A stretch of 64,000 bases of DNA from Ectobacillus funiculus (GCF_042429435.1 NZ_JBHMAF010000013.1), one strand, 5' to 3'. Positions 34,574 to 44,643 are shown, counted from the stretch's first letter. Notes: a model not told the origin generated them from the sequence alone. Program-made: numbers and translations.

Positions 34574-34704
34574 TTGTTCTACCTCTCTATTACTATTGAT
34601 TATCAATTATACTTTGCGCAGAGAAATATGCAAATATAATGTTTACAATTTCGAATTGGAAATGATAGGTGTACGCTAAATCATAGCTTTTCATATTCAT
34701 CACA

Positions 34705-34841
34705 TAAAGAAAACTCGACGATTGGCGAGCCCTGTCCTTGGGCGAAGACAGAGGCGTAGTTGCACTTATACTTTGTTCCTAAAATTTCTCACTACGTCGA
34801 ATTGTCTTCCAGCTAGAAATTTATACTTTCTTAAAGTACAA
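34705..34841 (+). repeat. Dispersed intergenic repeat, copy 13
   Basis: Full-length copy with inner stem AAATTTCT/AGAAATTT and outer stem ACTTT/AAAGT. It ends 20 bp from the stop codon of the WG-repeat gene; no clear terminator hairpin lies between them. Confidence 0.93.
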
Positions 34842-34860
34842 GGAACAGATCCGTATCATT

Positions 34861-37239
34861 TCAATGAAATGCTCTCCAAAACTTCCCTTGTGTATGAAGA
34901 ATATCTCTTATTCTAATATAAGGGATCGTGAACGTTGGAAAACCTGCTACAAAGGGAGCAATTTCATACGGTTTGAAATAAATATATAATGCCTTATCTG
35001 TTACATAGAATGGCTGATCTGCTTGTATTCCCTTATACGCATCAGGAAATACATACGAATATTGATTTTCTGTTTCAATTTGTTGTTTGATGATGTCACT
35101 TAATACTTTCACATAATTACTGTCCTTTATAATAAATAGGTCTTCAAGCTGATAAAGCGTCCCATCTCGTACATCTATGTGGACGTATACCTCCGTTGGC
35201 ATACCGTGAGCTGCCCCAAATGGAAATTTATATCCGTTCAGCTCTAATACAAGTAAATGCTTCTGGAAAAGCGACAATGAAAAGTCCCCTGTATAGCTAT
35301 ATTGCTGCGCAGTGCTATCAATCAGTTTCACCTGGGAAAGGCGCTTCAACTCTCGATTTACTTCTTCTTGTGCAGCTTTATTTTCCATGCCTTCTATTCT
35401 CGGGTAATATACAAGATAATGACGGTTCGGTTTATATTTTTCTTCCCTCACTGTATACAAATTATTTAAACGTATAGTTCGATTTTGCTGCCATACGACA
35501 TCCCCAAATCTGTTTCGATATGATAAACGATTATCTACATTTGCTTCAATCAGATTTCCAACGATGCGAACCGTCCCGTTTCCATGCACAATTGGTAGAC
35601 CCGTCTCAGCTTTTCCATTCTTACCGATAAAAAAGGTGTTCCTGCCATCATCTACAGAAGCTAACCCCTTCTCATAATTGCCTACATCATAATACACAAA
35701 ATCCGTTAAAAACAAACCGCTTGTATCTGCGATAGCATAGCGTGATCCGATAAAAGGTTGTTTTTCATCAAGTGCCTTCCCTACCGCAAGCCTACCTTCT
35801 CCAAGAGGCAAAATATCATTATACGCAGGCTTAATGATCAATCGACCATTCCTATCAATAAGTCCAAATGCGTTCATGTAATTCTCCGCTGTATTCACGA
35901 CAGCTCTTCCTTCTTGAAACGTCTGTGCTCCTGTATATTTCGGTTCAATCACAACATGTCCGGTTTCATCTATAAACCCATACCGACTATCTGACTTCTC
36001 TTGAAAGGCTAATAAACCTTCCCCGATATCCCCAACAAAGGCATACGGATAAGTATGGACAATTGTTCCGCTTCTATCAACCAATGCAAATTGAGAATCA
36101 CTTATTTGTACAACAGCTTTTCCACCCTTAAAGTCCCTAGCTAATTCATACGAAAGAGGAATAACCTCCCTGCCCTGTTCGTCTAAATAACCGTATACAT
36201 ATTTACCCTGTTGGTTTGTATCAGCGTATATAGCACGCCCTTCTTTGTATGTCCCAATATAGCTGTAGGGCTTGCTCGTTAATACATTTCCTTTCTCATC
36301 AATAACATGAAATCCACGGTTATCTGTAACAGCGGCACGTCCTTCTGAAAATTCCGAAATGGTTCCGTATCTAGGTTTTACAACGAATGCTCCAGATGCA
36401 TCAATTACCCCGAATACCCTCCCGACTCTCACAACGGCCAAGCCATTTGCTTGAAAACGAAGCGCATCATCGTATTGCGGCGGCAAAATAAATCGTCCCC
36501 CGTCATCGATATATCCCCATTTCTCACCTTGTAGTGTTTGAATGGAAGCACGGTATAAGTAGGCTGCCCTCATGTTCGATAGTTCTTCCCTTAGCTGCGG
36601 CCATTCTCCTTTAAGCATAGGAGGAGCAGTTAAGCTTGTAGCAGTACCGGTTGATAGGAGGGCTTGATTCGGAATCTCTTTCATCTTTTCCTGATAGTAT
36701 CTTGCAACCTTTTTTCGGTAGTATGGACACAGATCCGCTGCAGGCTCTAAACTGTTATTTCTCCACCTGTATACCCCAAACTGATACATCTCTTCATTTT
36801 CACGCAGCCATAAGGCAATTTCATATTGTCCATCTAGGACCGGCATATCCTCAACCTCTATCCCGCTAAAATGGATCCCCGGCCTTGTAATTTCTCGTAC
36901 TCCGTTCTGCGTCCACTCATATATGGCAAGCTCTGACCAAGTCTCCCTTACCTGCCAGCCTGCAATAATATTCACCAGCCCTCTTCCTGTAACAGGAGCT
37001 GCATATAAATAGGAAATATCATAGCCGCGTCCTCGTATATGAGCAATTACCCTCCACCCCTGGTTAAACTGCTTCAGGGTTAAGAGATAGATCTCCCCAT
37101 ACCATCTGTAGGCACCAGTTATTTCATTTGCTCCGTCACCGTCTATGTCGGCCTCATAGATAACTGCATGATCGCCATCCATAAGCAAGCTTGCATGAAC
37201 CGGTAAAAATGCTTGTAAAAGACTCGCGTATCCTCCCAT
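34861..37239 (-). CDS. Large WG-repeat protein with C-terminal DUF3298-like domain
   Basis: This protein of about 792 residues has three parts. Residues 1-190 resemble a beta-propeller-type region with a Ca-binding-like DIDGDGANEI motif. Residues about 220-560 hold at least eight WG-like repeats, each of the form GYID-x-G-x-hh-x-P-x-Y, for example KWGYIDDGGRFILPPQYDDA and RYGFIDETGHVVIEPKYTGA. The last ~190 residues match DUF3298/RsiV-like extracellular domains (GAAHGMPTEVYVHIDVRDG). There is no clear signal peptide. WG repeats are thought to mediate protein binding; function is unknown. The ATG at 37239 follows GGGGGGA; the frame is open 16 codons upstream. Confidence 0.88.
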   Translation of the reverse strand: MGGYASLLQAFLPVHASLLMDGDHAVIYEADIDGDGANEITGAYRWYGEIYLLTLKQFNQGWRVIAHIRGRGYDISYLYAAPVTGRGLVNIIAGWQVRETWSELAIYEWTQNGVREITRPGIHFSGIEVEDMPVLDGQYEIALWLRENEEMYQFGVYRWRNNSLEPAADLCPYYRKKVARYYQEKMKEIPNQALLSTGTATSLTAPPMLKGEWPQLREELSNMRAAYLYRASIQTLQGEKWGYIDDGGRFILPPQYDDALRFQANGLAVVRVGRVFGVIDASGAFVVKPRYGTISEFSEGRAAVTDNRGFHVIDEKGNVLTSKPYSYIGTYKEGRAIYADTNQQGKYVYGYLDEQGREVIPLSYELARDFKGGKAVVQISDSQFALVDRSGTIVHTYPYAFVGDIGEGLLAFQEKSDSRYGFIDETGHVVIEPKYTGAQTFQEGRAVVNTAENYMNAFGLIDRNGRLIIKPAYNDILPLGEGRLAVGKALDEKQPFIGSRYAIADTSGLFLTDFVYYDVGNYEKGLASVDDGRNTFFIGKNGKAETGLPIVHGNGTVRIVGNLIEANVDNRLSYRNRFGDVVWQQNRTIRLNNLYTVREEKYKPNRHYLVYYPRIEGMENKAAQEEVNRELKRLSQVKLIDSTAQQYSYTGDFSLSLFQKHLLVLELNGYKFPFGAAHGMPTEVYVHIDVRDGTLYQLEDLFIIKDSNYVKVLSDIIKQQIETENQYSYVFPDAYKGIQADQPFYVTDKALYIYFKPYEIAPFVAGFPTFTIPYIRIRDILHTQGKFWRAFH

Positions 37240-37460
37240 GCGCTCCCCCCTATTTTCCTTATAAATTTGAATATTCGTGAGCTGCACTTATTGCATATAA
37301 ATAATCCCCTTTTATAAGAGATAGACTAAACGGGGTACTTGTAATACTTTTACACGAAACAAATTTACTTAGAATGAAAATACAGCAACACTTTCTTTTA
37401 TTCCGATTCTTTTCAGTATATGATAGATACTGACACAATTTACGAAGGAGACTTATTTCC

Positions 37461-37658
37461 ATGTCTAATTTAGAAAATAATGAGCAAGCAGCTCCAAAGA
37501 AAGTCAGTCTTCAAGAAGCGATGAAACAGATGCTCGCTAACAAGAAGCAAGGACAGGCAACTGGTAAAACAGACAATGGTCTTGTCAAAAATACAAAAGC
37601 AATGAAAAGCCAGCAGACGAAAAAACCAAACAATCAACGACGAAGAACAGGTGTATAA
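37461..37658 (+). CDS. Small basic protein of unknown function
   Basis: This protein of 65 residues has an acidic N-terminus, a helical middle (KVSLQEAMKQMLANKKQG) and a strongly basic tail ending KKPNNQRRRTGV. I do not recognise the family. GAAGGAG about 10 bp before the ATG supports it being real. It is divergent from the WG-repeat gene and lies 134 bp upstream of glnS on the same strand. The basic tail suggests nucleic-acid binding, which is only inference. Confidence 0.72.
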   Translation: MSNLENNEQAAPKKVSLQEAMKQMLANKKQGQATGKTDNGLVKNTKAMKSQQTKKPNNQRRRTGV

Positions 37659-37792
37659 TAGTTTTTTTGGGAATTTATTATTATAATATATTCAGTTCCT
37701 GAAAATATTGACGAGAACAGCACTTGTGAATACGTAAAAAACAAGGCTTTCAAATCATTCGAAACAAATTGTGCTACAAGGAGGTTTAAAAG

Positions 37793-39442
37793 ATGGAGCA
37801 TAACACGTCTAACTTCATTCGAAATATTGTAAAAGAAGATCTAGAAACAGGTAAGCGCGATTATGTTATTACCCGCTTCCCGCCAGAGCCAAACGGCTAC
37901 TTGCATATTGGTCATGCAAAATCGATTGTATTAAACTTTGAACTGGCAGATGAATTTAAAGGAAAAACAAATTTACGATTCGATGATACGAATCCTTTAA
38001 AGGAAGATGTCGAATATGTAAACTCCATTAAGGAAGATGTAACATGGCTCGGCTACGACTGGGACGGCTTATTCTTCGCTTCTGACTATTTTGAAGAAAT
38101 GTATGAGCGCGCAGTCCTGCTCATTAAAAAGGGACTGGCTTATGTGGATGACCTATCAGCAGCGGAAATCCGTGAATACCGTGGTACTCTTACACAGCCT
38201 GGCAAGGAAAGTCCATTCCGTAATCGTTCTATCGAGGAAAATCTCGACCTATTTAACAAGATGCGCAACGGGGAATTTAAGGACGGCGAAAAGGTATTAC
38301 GGGCTAAAATCGACATGACCTCACCTAATATCAATCTGCGCGACCCTGTTATTTACCGTATTGCTCATGCAACGCACCATAATACAGGCGATGCATGGTG
38401 CATCTATCCAATGTACGCATTCGCCCACCCTCTTGAGGATGCAATTGAGAATGTTACGCACTCTATTTGTACAACAGAGTTTGAAGATCAACGTCCTTTA
38501 TACAATTGGATTATCGAGAATTGTGAAACAGAAAGCAAACCGCAGCAAATTGAATTTGGCCGCTTAAATCTCACAAACACTGTTATGAGCAAACGAAAGC
38601 TAAAGCAATTGGTAGATGAAGGTATAGTAGATGGCTGGGATGATCCACGTATGCCGACAATTTCCGGCTTGCGCCGAAAAGGCTACACACCGGAAGCTAT
38701 TCGTACATTCTGCCGTGAAATTGGTGTCGCAAAGGCATTCAGCACAGTTAACTCGCAGATGCTGGAGCATTTTGTCCGCGAAGACTTAAAATTAAAAGCA
38801 CCGCGCACGATGGGGATTGTCCGACCATTAAAGGTTGTTATTACAAACTATCCAGAGGGCGAAGTAGAATGGCTCGATGCGGAAATTAACCCAGAAAATC
38901 CTGAAATGGGTATAAGAAAGATTCCATTCTCTCGTGAAATTTACATTGAGCAGGATGACTTTATGGAAAACCCGCCAGCAAAATATTTCCGCCTCTTCCC
39001 TGGCAATGAAGTACGCCTAAAGCATGCATACTTCATTAAATGCAATGATGTTGTGAAGGATGAAAATGGAAACGTGATTGAACTCCACTGTACGTATGAT
39101 GTGGAAACAAAGAGCGGCAGCGGCTTTACAGGACGTAAGGTAAAAGGAACAATTCACTGGGTTGAAGCTTCCAAAGCAATACCAGCTGAATTCCGTTTAT
39201 ATGAGCCGCTTATTCTAGATGATCAAAAACAAGAAGAAGGTGAAACCTTCCTTGATCATATAAATCCAAATTCCTTAGAAATTCTACAAGGCTATATTGA
39301 GGAAAATATGAAGGATGTACAGCCTCAGGATAAATTCCAATTTTTCCGTCACGGTTACTTTAATGTAGATCCTAAACATACATCGAAGGATCATGTAGTG
39401 TTTAACCAAATTGTTTCCTTGAAAAGCTCATTTAGAATATAA
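37793..39442 (+). CDS. glnS: Glutaminyl-tRNA synthetase
   Basis: This class I synthetase of 549 residues charges tRNA-Gln directly with glutamine. The HIGH motif is in PEPNGYLHIGHAKS (about residue 34), and the KMSKS-like motif is NTVMSKRKLKQL (about residue 264). The two beta-barrel anticodon-binding domains fill the C-terminal half (IPFSREIYIEQDDF, SGSGFTGRKVKGTIHWV). AAGGAGG precedes the ATG. Most Bacillus make Gln-tRNA-Gln indirectly through GatCAB, which is also encoded in this window (58472-61680), so both routes coexist. The gene has its own terminator and no T-box leader that I can recognise. Confidence 0.96.
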   Translation: MEHNTSNFIRNIVKEDLETGKRDYVITRFPPEPNGYLHIGHAKSIVLNFELADEFKGKTNLRFDDTNPLKEDVEYVNSIKEDVTWLGYDWDGLFFASDYFEEMYERAVLLIKKGLAYVDDLSAAEIREYRGTLTQPGKESPFRNRSIEENLDLFNKMRNGEFKDGEKVLRAKIDMTSPNINLRDPVIYRIAHATHHNTGDAWCIYPMYAFAHPLEDAIENVTHSICTTEFEDQRPLYNWIIENCETESKPQQIEFGRLNLTNTVMSKRKLKQLVDEGIVDGWDDPRMPTISGLRRKGYTPEAIRTFCREIGVAKAFSTVNSQMLEHFVREDLKLKAPRTMGIVRPLKVVITNYPEGEVEWLDAEINPENPEMGIRKIPFSREIYIEQDDFMENPPAKYFRLFPGNEVRLKHAYFIKCNDVVKDENGNVIELHCTYDVETKSGSGFTGRKVKGTIHWVEASKAIPAEFRLYEPLILDDQKQEEGETFLDHINPNSLEILQGYIEENMKDVQPQDKFQFFRHGYFNVDPKHTSKDHVVFNQIVSLKSSFRI

Positions 39443-39487
39443 TAGGCAAAACGAAACAACGCCCAAGAACCATGCTTTCTAAAACAC

Positions 39488-39514
39488 AAAAAGGAATCAA
39501 ACTGATTCCTTTTT
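39488..39514. terminator. Bidirectional terminator after glnS
   Basis: AAAAAGGAATCA/TGATTCCTTTTT with a short loop, shared by glnS and the convergent DUF4003 gene. Confidence 0.88.
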
Positions 39515-39535
39515 GTTGTTTTCATATAAAAATCC

Positions 39536-40522
39536 CTACGATCCATCGCTGGAGGAAACGGAAGAGCTTGCAGAAATAACAGCAACATACGAAACCATCG
39601 CTGCCTGCTGTGCTTGAACAATGGCTTCAATTGCCGTATATAACTCTGTTTCAAGCATACGTGAATCTGATATTTTATCACTCACAAGAAAGTTTACAGC
39701 CATCATGAAGTTTACATCTCGATAAGCTTTAAATCGTTTTTCATGATTTAAATGTTCCATAGCTTTACCAACCTCTTCTATGACCTCCGTGCCGTCCTCT
39801 AATAGCGCAAGTAAGCCTATCGTAGAATAATGCATCTTCTTTACCTTCTGCCCCGATTGCTTCAGGGCTTGCAGTAATACCGCGCAGCGTCCAATCAAAA
39901 TATCCTGCTCTACTTCACGATGCAAGGAGAGAATATGGCTTAGAAATTGCAAATCATTTCCCTTTGAAAAGCCTGCCCTACTTAGCTTTTCATAGAAGTC
40001 CTCCATCCGTTCAAGCAGGAGCTCTACAGGTTCCTCATGCTTTCCGAGAAGCACCGCCAATGGATAGTCACTGCTTGATGTTAGAAACTTATGCTTTGCC
40101 TTCATTCCTTTATATATAGTTAACGACCGTGTAAGAATCTCCCCATACTCCTCTCGATTAGACAGCATTGCTGCCGCTGCAATATAAGTGAAGATTCCTC
40201 TCGAAAAGCCGCCAGCTACAAGCTTGTCATACAGTTCTAGCAGTCTATGAAATGCTTCAATCGGTTGCTCAAAACGCACATCAAGCATAGCTGCTATTGT
40301 AAAACGTGAATACGATTTCAGCGGTGAGAAGAAACCAGCCTGCGCTTTCACATATTGACTCAGCTCGAAAAACTGCGGGAAGTGAAACGGCTTATCATTT
40401 ACAACATACATAGACGCAACAATCATTAATGTGCGTTTATCATTAATCTTCCATCTTAGCTTTTCTTTCAATTGTTCATATATATGCTTATATTCAGCTA
40501 GTTTCTCCTGTACCACTGTCAT
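39536..40522 (-). CDS. DUF4003-family protein
   Basis: This mostly helical soluble protein of 328 residues matches the DUF4003 family of Bacilli. Its pattern is LRWKINDKRTLMIVASMYVV, then repeated helices with GGFSRGIFTYIAA and AGFSKGNDLQFLSHIL, ending with MMAVNFLVSDKI. The C-terminus is Ser-rich. No enzyme motif is visible and no function is established. It is a single-gene unit downstream of the LacI-family regulator on the same strand, 76 bp after it. Confidence 0.85.
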   Translation of the reverse strand: MTVVQEKLAEYKHIYEQLKEKLRWKINDKRTLMIVASMYVVNDKPFHFPQFFELSQYVKAQAGFFSPLKSYSRFTIAAMLDVRFEQPIEAFHRLLELYDKLVAGGFSRGIFTYIAAAAMLSNREEYGEILTRSLTIYKGMKAKHKFLTSSSDYPLAVLLGKHEEPVELLLERMEDFYEKLSRAGFSKGNDLQFLSHILSLHREVEQDILIGRCAVLLQALKQSGQKVKKMHYSTIGLLALLEDGTEVIEEVGKAMEHLNHEKRFKAYRDVNFMMAVNFLVSDKISDSRMLETELYTAIEAIVQAQQAAMVSYVAVISASSSVSSSDGS

Positions 40523-40597
40523 CGTAATCCCCTCCCGTTCTCACATAGCTCTTACTCATACATTCGCAACAGGAGGGGCATATTCCTTGCTTACCTT

Positions 40598-41599
40598 CTA
40601 TATTCTCTTAAAACCTGAGGATTCCCTAATAATTAATTCATCCTTCAATACAAACTTTTTCTTCTGTAACGTTTCCCCGTTCATCAGATTTAGTAATAAA
40701 TCCATGGCCTTTTTTCCAATCTCATACTTTGGCTGGTCAATCGTTGTTATGTTAGGTTCGAATACGGAAGTCATCTTAATATTATCAAAGCCTACCACTG
40801 CTATATCCTCTGGTACACGCAATCCCTTATCTTTTATGGCTTTAATTGCTCCTATCGCCATTAAGTCATTAAAGACAAAAACGGCAGTAGGCGGAACCTC
40901 TAGCTCAAGCAAATGCAGCATTTGATTGTAACCTGACTCAAGGCTAAAATCGCCTTCCTTAATGTACAGAGGCTCAATGTGCAATTGGTGACTGATCATA
41001 GCTTGTTCATAGCCCTTCAGTCGATCTCGGCTTAATATAACATTCATAGGTCCCGCTATATGCGCAATTCTAGTATGGCCCAGCTCTATAAAATGTTCAG
41101 TTGCTTTTCTAGCCGCGCTAATATTATCAATAGACACAGTCGGAACATCCAGTTCATCAATATACTCACAGGCGAGCACCACTGGAAATTGATTTGCAAT
41201 CTCTTCTAAACGTGCTCGATCCATTCTGGCTGTTAATAAAATCATGCCATCCGCTTGCTGCTGAAGTAACAACTCAATATATTCATGTTCCCTGTTGATA
41301 TTGTTCTCTGTATCCCCTAAAATCACCCGATAGCCACTTTCAAGTGCTATATGCTCAATTCCTCTAAGCACTTCGGAAAAGAAAGGGCTTGTGACGTCTG
41401 GAATGACAACTAAAACTGTTTTTGTTTCTTTTGTCCTAAATTGTCTGGCAACCATGTTCGGCTGATAATTCAGCTCTTTAATAGCCTCCAACACCTTTTC
41501 TCTTGTATCCTTACTTACCTTATCCGGTTTTCTGAGAACCCGGGAAACAGTTGCTGTAGATACATTTGCACGCTTTGCCACATCAATCATTTTCATCAT
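40598..41599 (-). CDS. LacI-family transcriptional regulator
   Basis: This regulator of 333 residues has an N-terminal helix-turn-helix (IDVAKRANVSTATVSRVLRK) and a CcpA/RbsR-like sugar-binding domain ending in LIIRES. TGTAATCGATTACA, a perfect palindrome, lies 22 bp upstream of the start (41622-41635), suggesting autoregulation. Three near-identical palindromes lie upstream of the MFS/TIM-barrel operon at 48038-50152, which is the probable target. The effector is likely a sugar or sugar acid, not identifiable here. It is too unlike CcpA in context (no aroA) to be called CcpA. Confidence 0.9.
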   Translation of the reverse strand: MMKMIDVAKRANVSTATVSRVLRKPDKVSKDTREKVLEAIKELNYQPNMVARQFRTKETKTVLVVIPDVTSPFFSEVLRGIEHIALESGYRVILGDTENNINREHEYIELLLQQQADGMILLTARMDRARLEEIANQFPVVLACEYIDELDVPTVSIDNISAARKATEHFIELGHTRIAHIAGPMNVILSRDRLKGYEQAMISHQLHIEPLYIKEGDFSLESGYNQMLHLLELEVPPTAVFVFNDLMAIGAIKAIKDKGLRVPEDIAVVGFDNIKMTSVFEPNITTIDQPKYEIGKKAMDLLLNLMNGETLQKKKFVLKDELIIRESSGFKRI

Positions 41600-41621
41600 C
41601 TATATTCACTCTTCCTCTTGA

Positions 41622-41635
41622 TGTAATCGATTACA
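41622..41635. promoter_or_regulatory. LacI-type operator, autoregulatory site
   Basis: TGTAATCGATTACA, a perfect 14-bp palindrome with the central CG usual for LacI-family operators, just upstream of the regulator gene. It matches the three sites at 50173, 50195 and 50239. Confidence 0.75.
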
Positions 41636-41785
41636 AAGAAATTTATAATGAATAACCATCTATTTAACACAAGTAGCTTAAATAGAAAGCTACTTCTTAT
41701 ATGATAACGGATAATGACTAAAAGAATCAACTACCCTATAGATTCTTAAAATACCTAACATACAGTTCTTCCTCATAAAACGATA

Positions 41786-41818
41786 ATACCGAGCATATCT
41801 ACAAAATATGCTCGGTAT
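41786..41818 (-). terminator. Terminator of the putP-type gene
   Basis: ATACCGAGCATAT/ATATGCTCGGTAT with a 7-nt loop, 40 bp after the stop. Confidence 0.88.
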
Positions 41819-41857
41819 CTCTCAAATATCTCAGCAAGCTTTCTTTATCTTTTCAGA

Positions 41858-43321
41858 TCAAGCTGATTGCTTATACTGCTCAAATTTTTCCTCCGTCTCC
41901 CTACCTGGCTTTGGAGTTAATAAGCTTACTACATAGATAGCAAGTAAGTTCGCAGCAAATCCTGGAATCATTTCATAAAGTGTGTCCTTCAAAACTGGAA
42001 CGCTTGTCCAGATGATAACAGTAATTGCCCCTGCAAGCATCCCCGCTAAGGCTCCCCAACGGTTCATCCGCTTCCAGTATAAGCTCAATAAAATAACCGG
42101 TCCAAATGAGGCCCCAAATCCAGCCCATGCATATCCTACCAATGAAAGAATTGTACCTGTTTTACCGTAAGCAATCACTACAGCAACAATTGAAACAAGC
42201 AAAACAGAAAGACGGCCAACTAGGATAAGCTCCTTCTCTGTTGCAGAACGTCTAAAAAACGTCTTATATAAATCTTCAGTCAACGCACTTGAAGTAACAA
42301 GAAGCTGTGAAGAAATTGTGCTCATAATTGCTGCCAGAAGTGCCGCCAGCAAAAAACCAGTAATAATAGGATGGAATAAGATTTCACTTAATTCAATAAA
42401 TACTGTCTCTGGGTTTGCTAAGTTCAATCCTTGCTTAGAGTAATAAGCAATTCCGACAAACCCTGTAAGCATAGCGCCGCATACAGAAAAGATCATCCAT
42501 CCCATCCCGATGCCGCGTGCTTTTTTAATTTCCTTCACAGAAGAAATGGCCATAAATCGAACAATAATATGCGGCTGGCCGAAATAACCAAGGCCCCATG
42601 CAAATAAAGAAATAATGCCTAAGAGACTTGTCCCTTTAAACAGATCAAACAAGGTAGGATCAATGGTTTTAATCTCAGTAAATGCTGATCCAATTCCGTC
42701 AGCATGCATAACGGTAACTAAAGGAACCATAATAAGAGCAATCACCATAATTAATCCTTGAACAAAGTCTGTCCAGCTTACCGCAAGAAATCCGCCGAAC
42801 AATGTATAAAAAACAACAACACCTGCAACGATCCAAAGACCGATGTGGTAGTCCAGACCAAATGTGTTTTCAAATAAGACCCCACCGGATACCATTCCAG
42901 AGGATACATAAAATGTAAAGAACACCATAATAATAAGTCCAGAAATTAAACGCAGCATCTTAGAAGCATCACCGAAACGGTTCTCTAAAAAAGCTGGAAT
43001 AGTCATAGAATTGTTTGCAACTTCAGTATAGCTTCTTAATCGCGGTGCAACATACAGCCAGTTCGCATAAGCACCTAATGTAAGACCAATCGCAATCCAA
43101 GAAGCACTAATTCCTTGAACAAACATAGCTCCTGGAAGCCCCATCAATAACCATCCGCTCATATCGGATGCCCCTGCGCTGATTGCAGTAACTGCCGGAC
43201 CAACTGTTCTTCCGCCTAGCATATAATCAGACAAACTAGACGTACGCTTGTAAGCATAGTAACCTATAATGAGCATGCCTAACATGTATACACCAATAGA
43301 AGCTAATAACTCAACCTTCAT
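41858..43321 (-). CDS. putP: Sodium/proline symporter (SSS family)
   Basis: This membrane protein of 487 residues with about 13 hydrophobic segments belongs to the solute:sodium symporter family. The PutP/OpuE signature is clear: YKRTSSLSDYMLGGRTVGP, AGASDMSGWLLMGLPG, and SSQLLVTSSALTEDLYK. It most likely imports proline with sodium for nutrition or osmoprotection. The ATG follows AAAGGGGG. It has its own terminator. A rocA-type pyrroline-5-carboxylate dehydrogenase lies at the far end of the window, but no proline dehydrogenase was found. Confidence 0.92.
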   Translation of the reverse strand: MKVELLASIGVYMLGMLIIGYYAYKRTSSLSDYMLGGRTVGPAVTAISAGASDMSGWLLMGLPGAMFVQGISASWIAIGLTLGAYANWLYVAPRLRSYTEVANNSMTIPAFLENRFGDASKMLRLISGLIIMVFFTFYVSSGMVSGGVLFENTFGLDYHIGLWIVAGVVVFYTLFGGFLAVSWTDFVQGLIMVIALIMVPLVTVMHADGIGSAFTEIKTIDPTLFDLFKGTSLLGIISLFAWGLGYFGQPHIIVRFMAISSVKEIKKARGIGMGWMIFSVCGAMLTGFVGIAYYSKQGLNLANPETVFIELSEILFHPIITGFLLAALLAAIMSTISSQLLVTSSALTEDLYKTFFRRSATEKELILVGRLSVLLVSIVAVVIAYGKTGTILSLVGYAWAGFGASFGPVILLSLYWKRMNRWGALAGMLAGAITVIIWTSVPVLKDTLYEMIPGFAANLLAIYVVSLLTPKPGRETEEKFEQYKQSA

Positions 43322-43541
43322 CTATATTTCCCCCTTTCACCTTTTCTAATATAATGGTTTGTCCTGAATATCGCAATAATTTATACATAATATACTCTAT
43401 CGTTTTCTCTAGAAACACTGCCTGTTGAAGACTAATAAGAAGCTATTCCCATCAAATGCAAAGCACCTCTTTATGGGGAATTTTGCAGATTTTAATTATA
43501 ATGAAGTACGAGGTTACAAGTGATGGAATAACCTTAAAATA

Positions 43542-43681
43542 TAAAGAAAAATCGCCGATTGGCAAGCCCTGACCTTTGGTGAAGACAGAGGTGTAGTTGC
43601 ACTTACACTATGCTCCTAAAATTTCCGACTACGCTGAATTCATCTCCAACTGGAAATTTATACTCTCTTACAATGTGAAAA
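43542..43681 (+). repeat. Dispersed intergenic repeat, copy 14
   Basis: Full-length, somewhat diverged copy. The inner stem is AAATTTCC/GGAAATTT; the outer stem is disrupted. It ends against the RpiR gene's terminator. Confidence 0.92.
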
Positions 43682-43682
43682 A

Positions 43683-43708
43683 CCTTGGATGTATATGCAT
43701 CCAAGGTC
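43683..43708 (-). terminator. Terminator of the RpiR-family gene
   Basis: ACCTTGGATG-6-CATCCAAGGT, 33 bp after the stop. The minus-strand T-tract is weak because the repeat end reads GTGAAAA. Confidence 0.82.
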
Positions 43709-43740
43709 TCTTTGTAATTATTTATTTAATTGTATAAATA

Positions 43741-44592
43741 TTACTCAAATAGCTTTTTAATCCTTCCCATTGGCCCCTGACCCATTTCCTTTTTACCTTT
43801 GATTACATTTGTATACAAAGCGTCAATAAGGCTCAACTGAACAATTCTGGAAAAGACATCCTCAGAGCGCATTTCAACTCCATTAGAAACTGTACGCAAA
43901 AGGACATCTGCTTTCTTATTGAGAGAGGATTTTGTCAAATTAGTAATGACAATTGTCTTAGCCCCCGCTTCTTTTGCTGCCTCACAAACTTGAACCGTAT
44001 CTGTATTGGCACCTGAATCTGAAATAATGACTGCTACATCCTTTTCGGTAAGCTGTGATGCCGCTCGCAGCTGTAGATATGGATCCGTATAGGCTACCGT
44101 AGTGATTCCTGAACCAATAAATTTATGATGGGCATCAAGCGCTACGATTCCTGAACCGCCTATCCCGTAAAATTCAACCCGTTCTGCCTGTAATATAGCT
44201 TTTACCGCCTTTTTGATTAGGGAAAAATCCATCATCTGAATCGTATCTTTAAAGGTCCGAATACTGGTATTAAAGATTTTTTCCGTAACGGCCCTTTCAT
44301 TATCATGCTCTTGAATTTTTTCCTGAACCATTTCTCGAATCGGCAAGGCAACTTCAGAAGCCAATACAATTTTCATGGCTTGATATCCTTTAAAACCCAT
44401 TCTTTGGCAAAAGCGAAAAACAGTTGAAGTTGCTACGCCAATATCCTCAGAAACCTGTGTAATCGTTTGATGCATGATTTTTTCTGGAAACTGCAAAATA
44501 TAATCAGCAACTTTTTTTTCTGTTTCACTAAGCTCCGGGTAAAAGGACTGGATTCTAGTGAAACACTGTTGAGGCTGTTCCATTTTTTTCAC
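43741..44592 (-). CDS. RpiR-family transcriptional regulator
   Basis: This regulator of 283 residues has an N-terminal RpiR helix-turn-helix (ITQVSEDIGVATSTVFRFCQ) and a C-terminal SIS phosphosugar-binding domain (VEFYGIGGSGIVALDAHHKF, VAVIISDSGANTDTVQ). Members sense phosphorylated sugars. It is transcribed divergently from gntP-gntK, so gluconate (or 6-phosphogluconate) control is the natural inference. Three GAAA-n-TTTC near-palindromes in the 250-bp divergent region are candidate binding sites. It replaces the GntR-type repressor found at the classical B. subtilis gnt operon. Confidence 0.92.
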   Translation of the reverse strand: MKKMEQPQQCFTRIQSFYPELSETEKKVADYILQFPEKIMHQTITQVSEDIGVATSTVFRFCQRMGFKGYQAMKIVLASEVALPIREMVQEKIQEHDNERAVTEKIFNTSIRTFKDTIQMMDFSLIKKAVKAILQAERVEFYGIGGSGIVALDAHHKFIGSGITTVAYTDPYLQLRAASQLTEKDVAVIISDSGANTDTVQVCEAAKEAGAKTIVITNLTKSSLNKKADVLLRTVSNGVEMRSEDVFSRIVQLSLIDALYTNVIKGKKEMGQGPMGRIKKLFE

Positions 44593-44643
44593 CCCTTTCC
44601 CACAGCATCTTACTCTATATTATAACTAAAATCTCTTAACAAA

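Noticed and set aside
37659..37792. T-box or other riboswitch upstream of glnS
   Set aside because: The 134-bp interval is AT-rich with no conserved T-box element and no strong stem.
40598..41599. The LacI-family gene as CcpA
   Set aside because: Its likely operator TGTAATCGATTACA differs from cre, and the sites cluster at one operon and its own promoter, which fits a local regulator.
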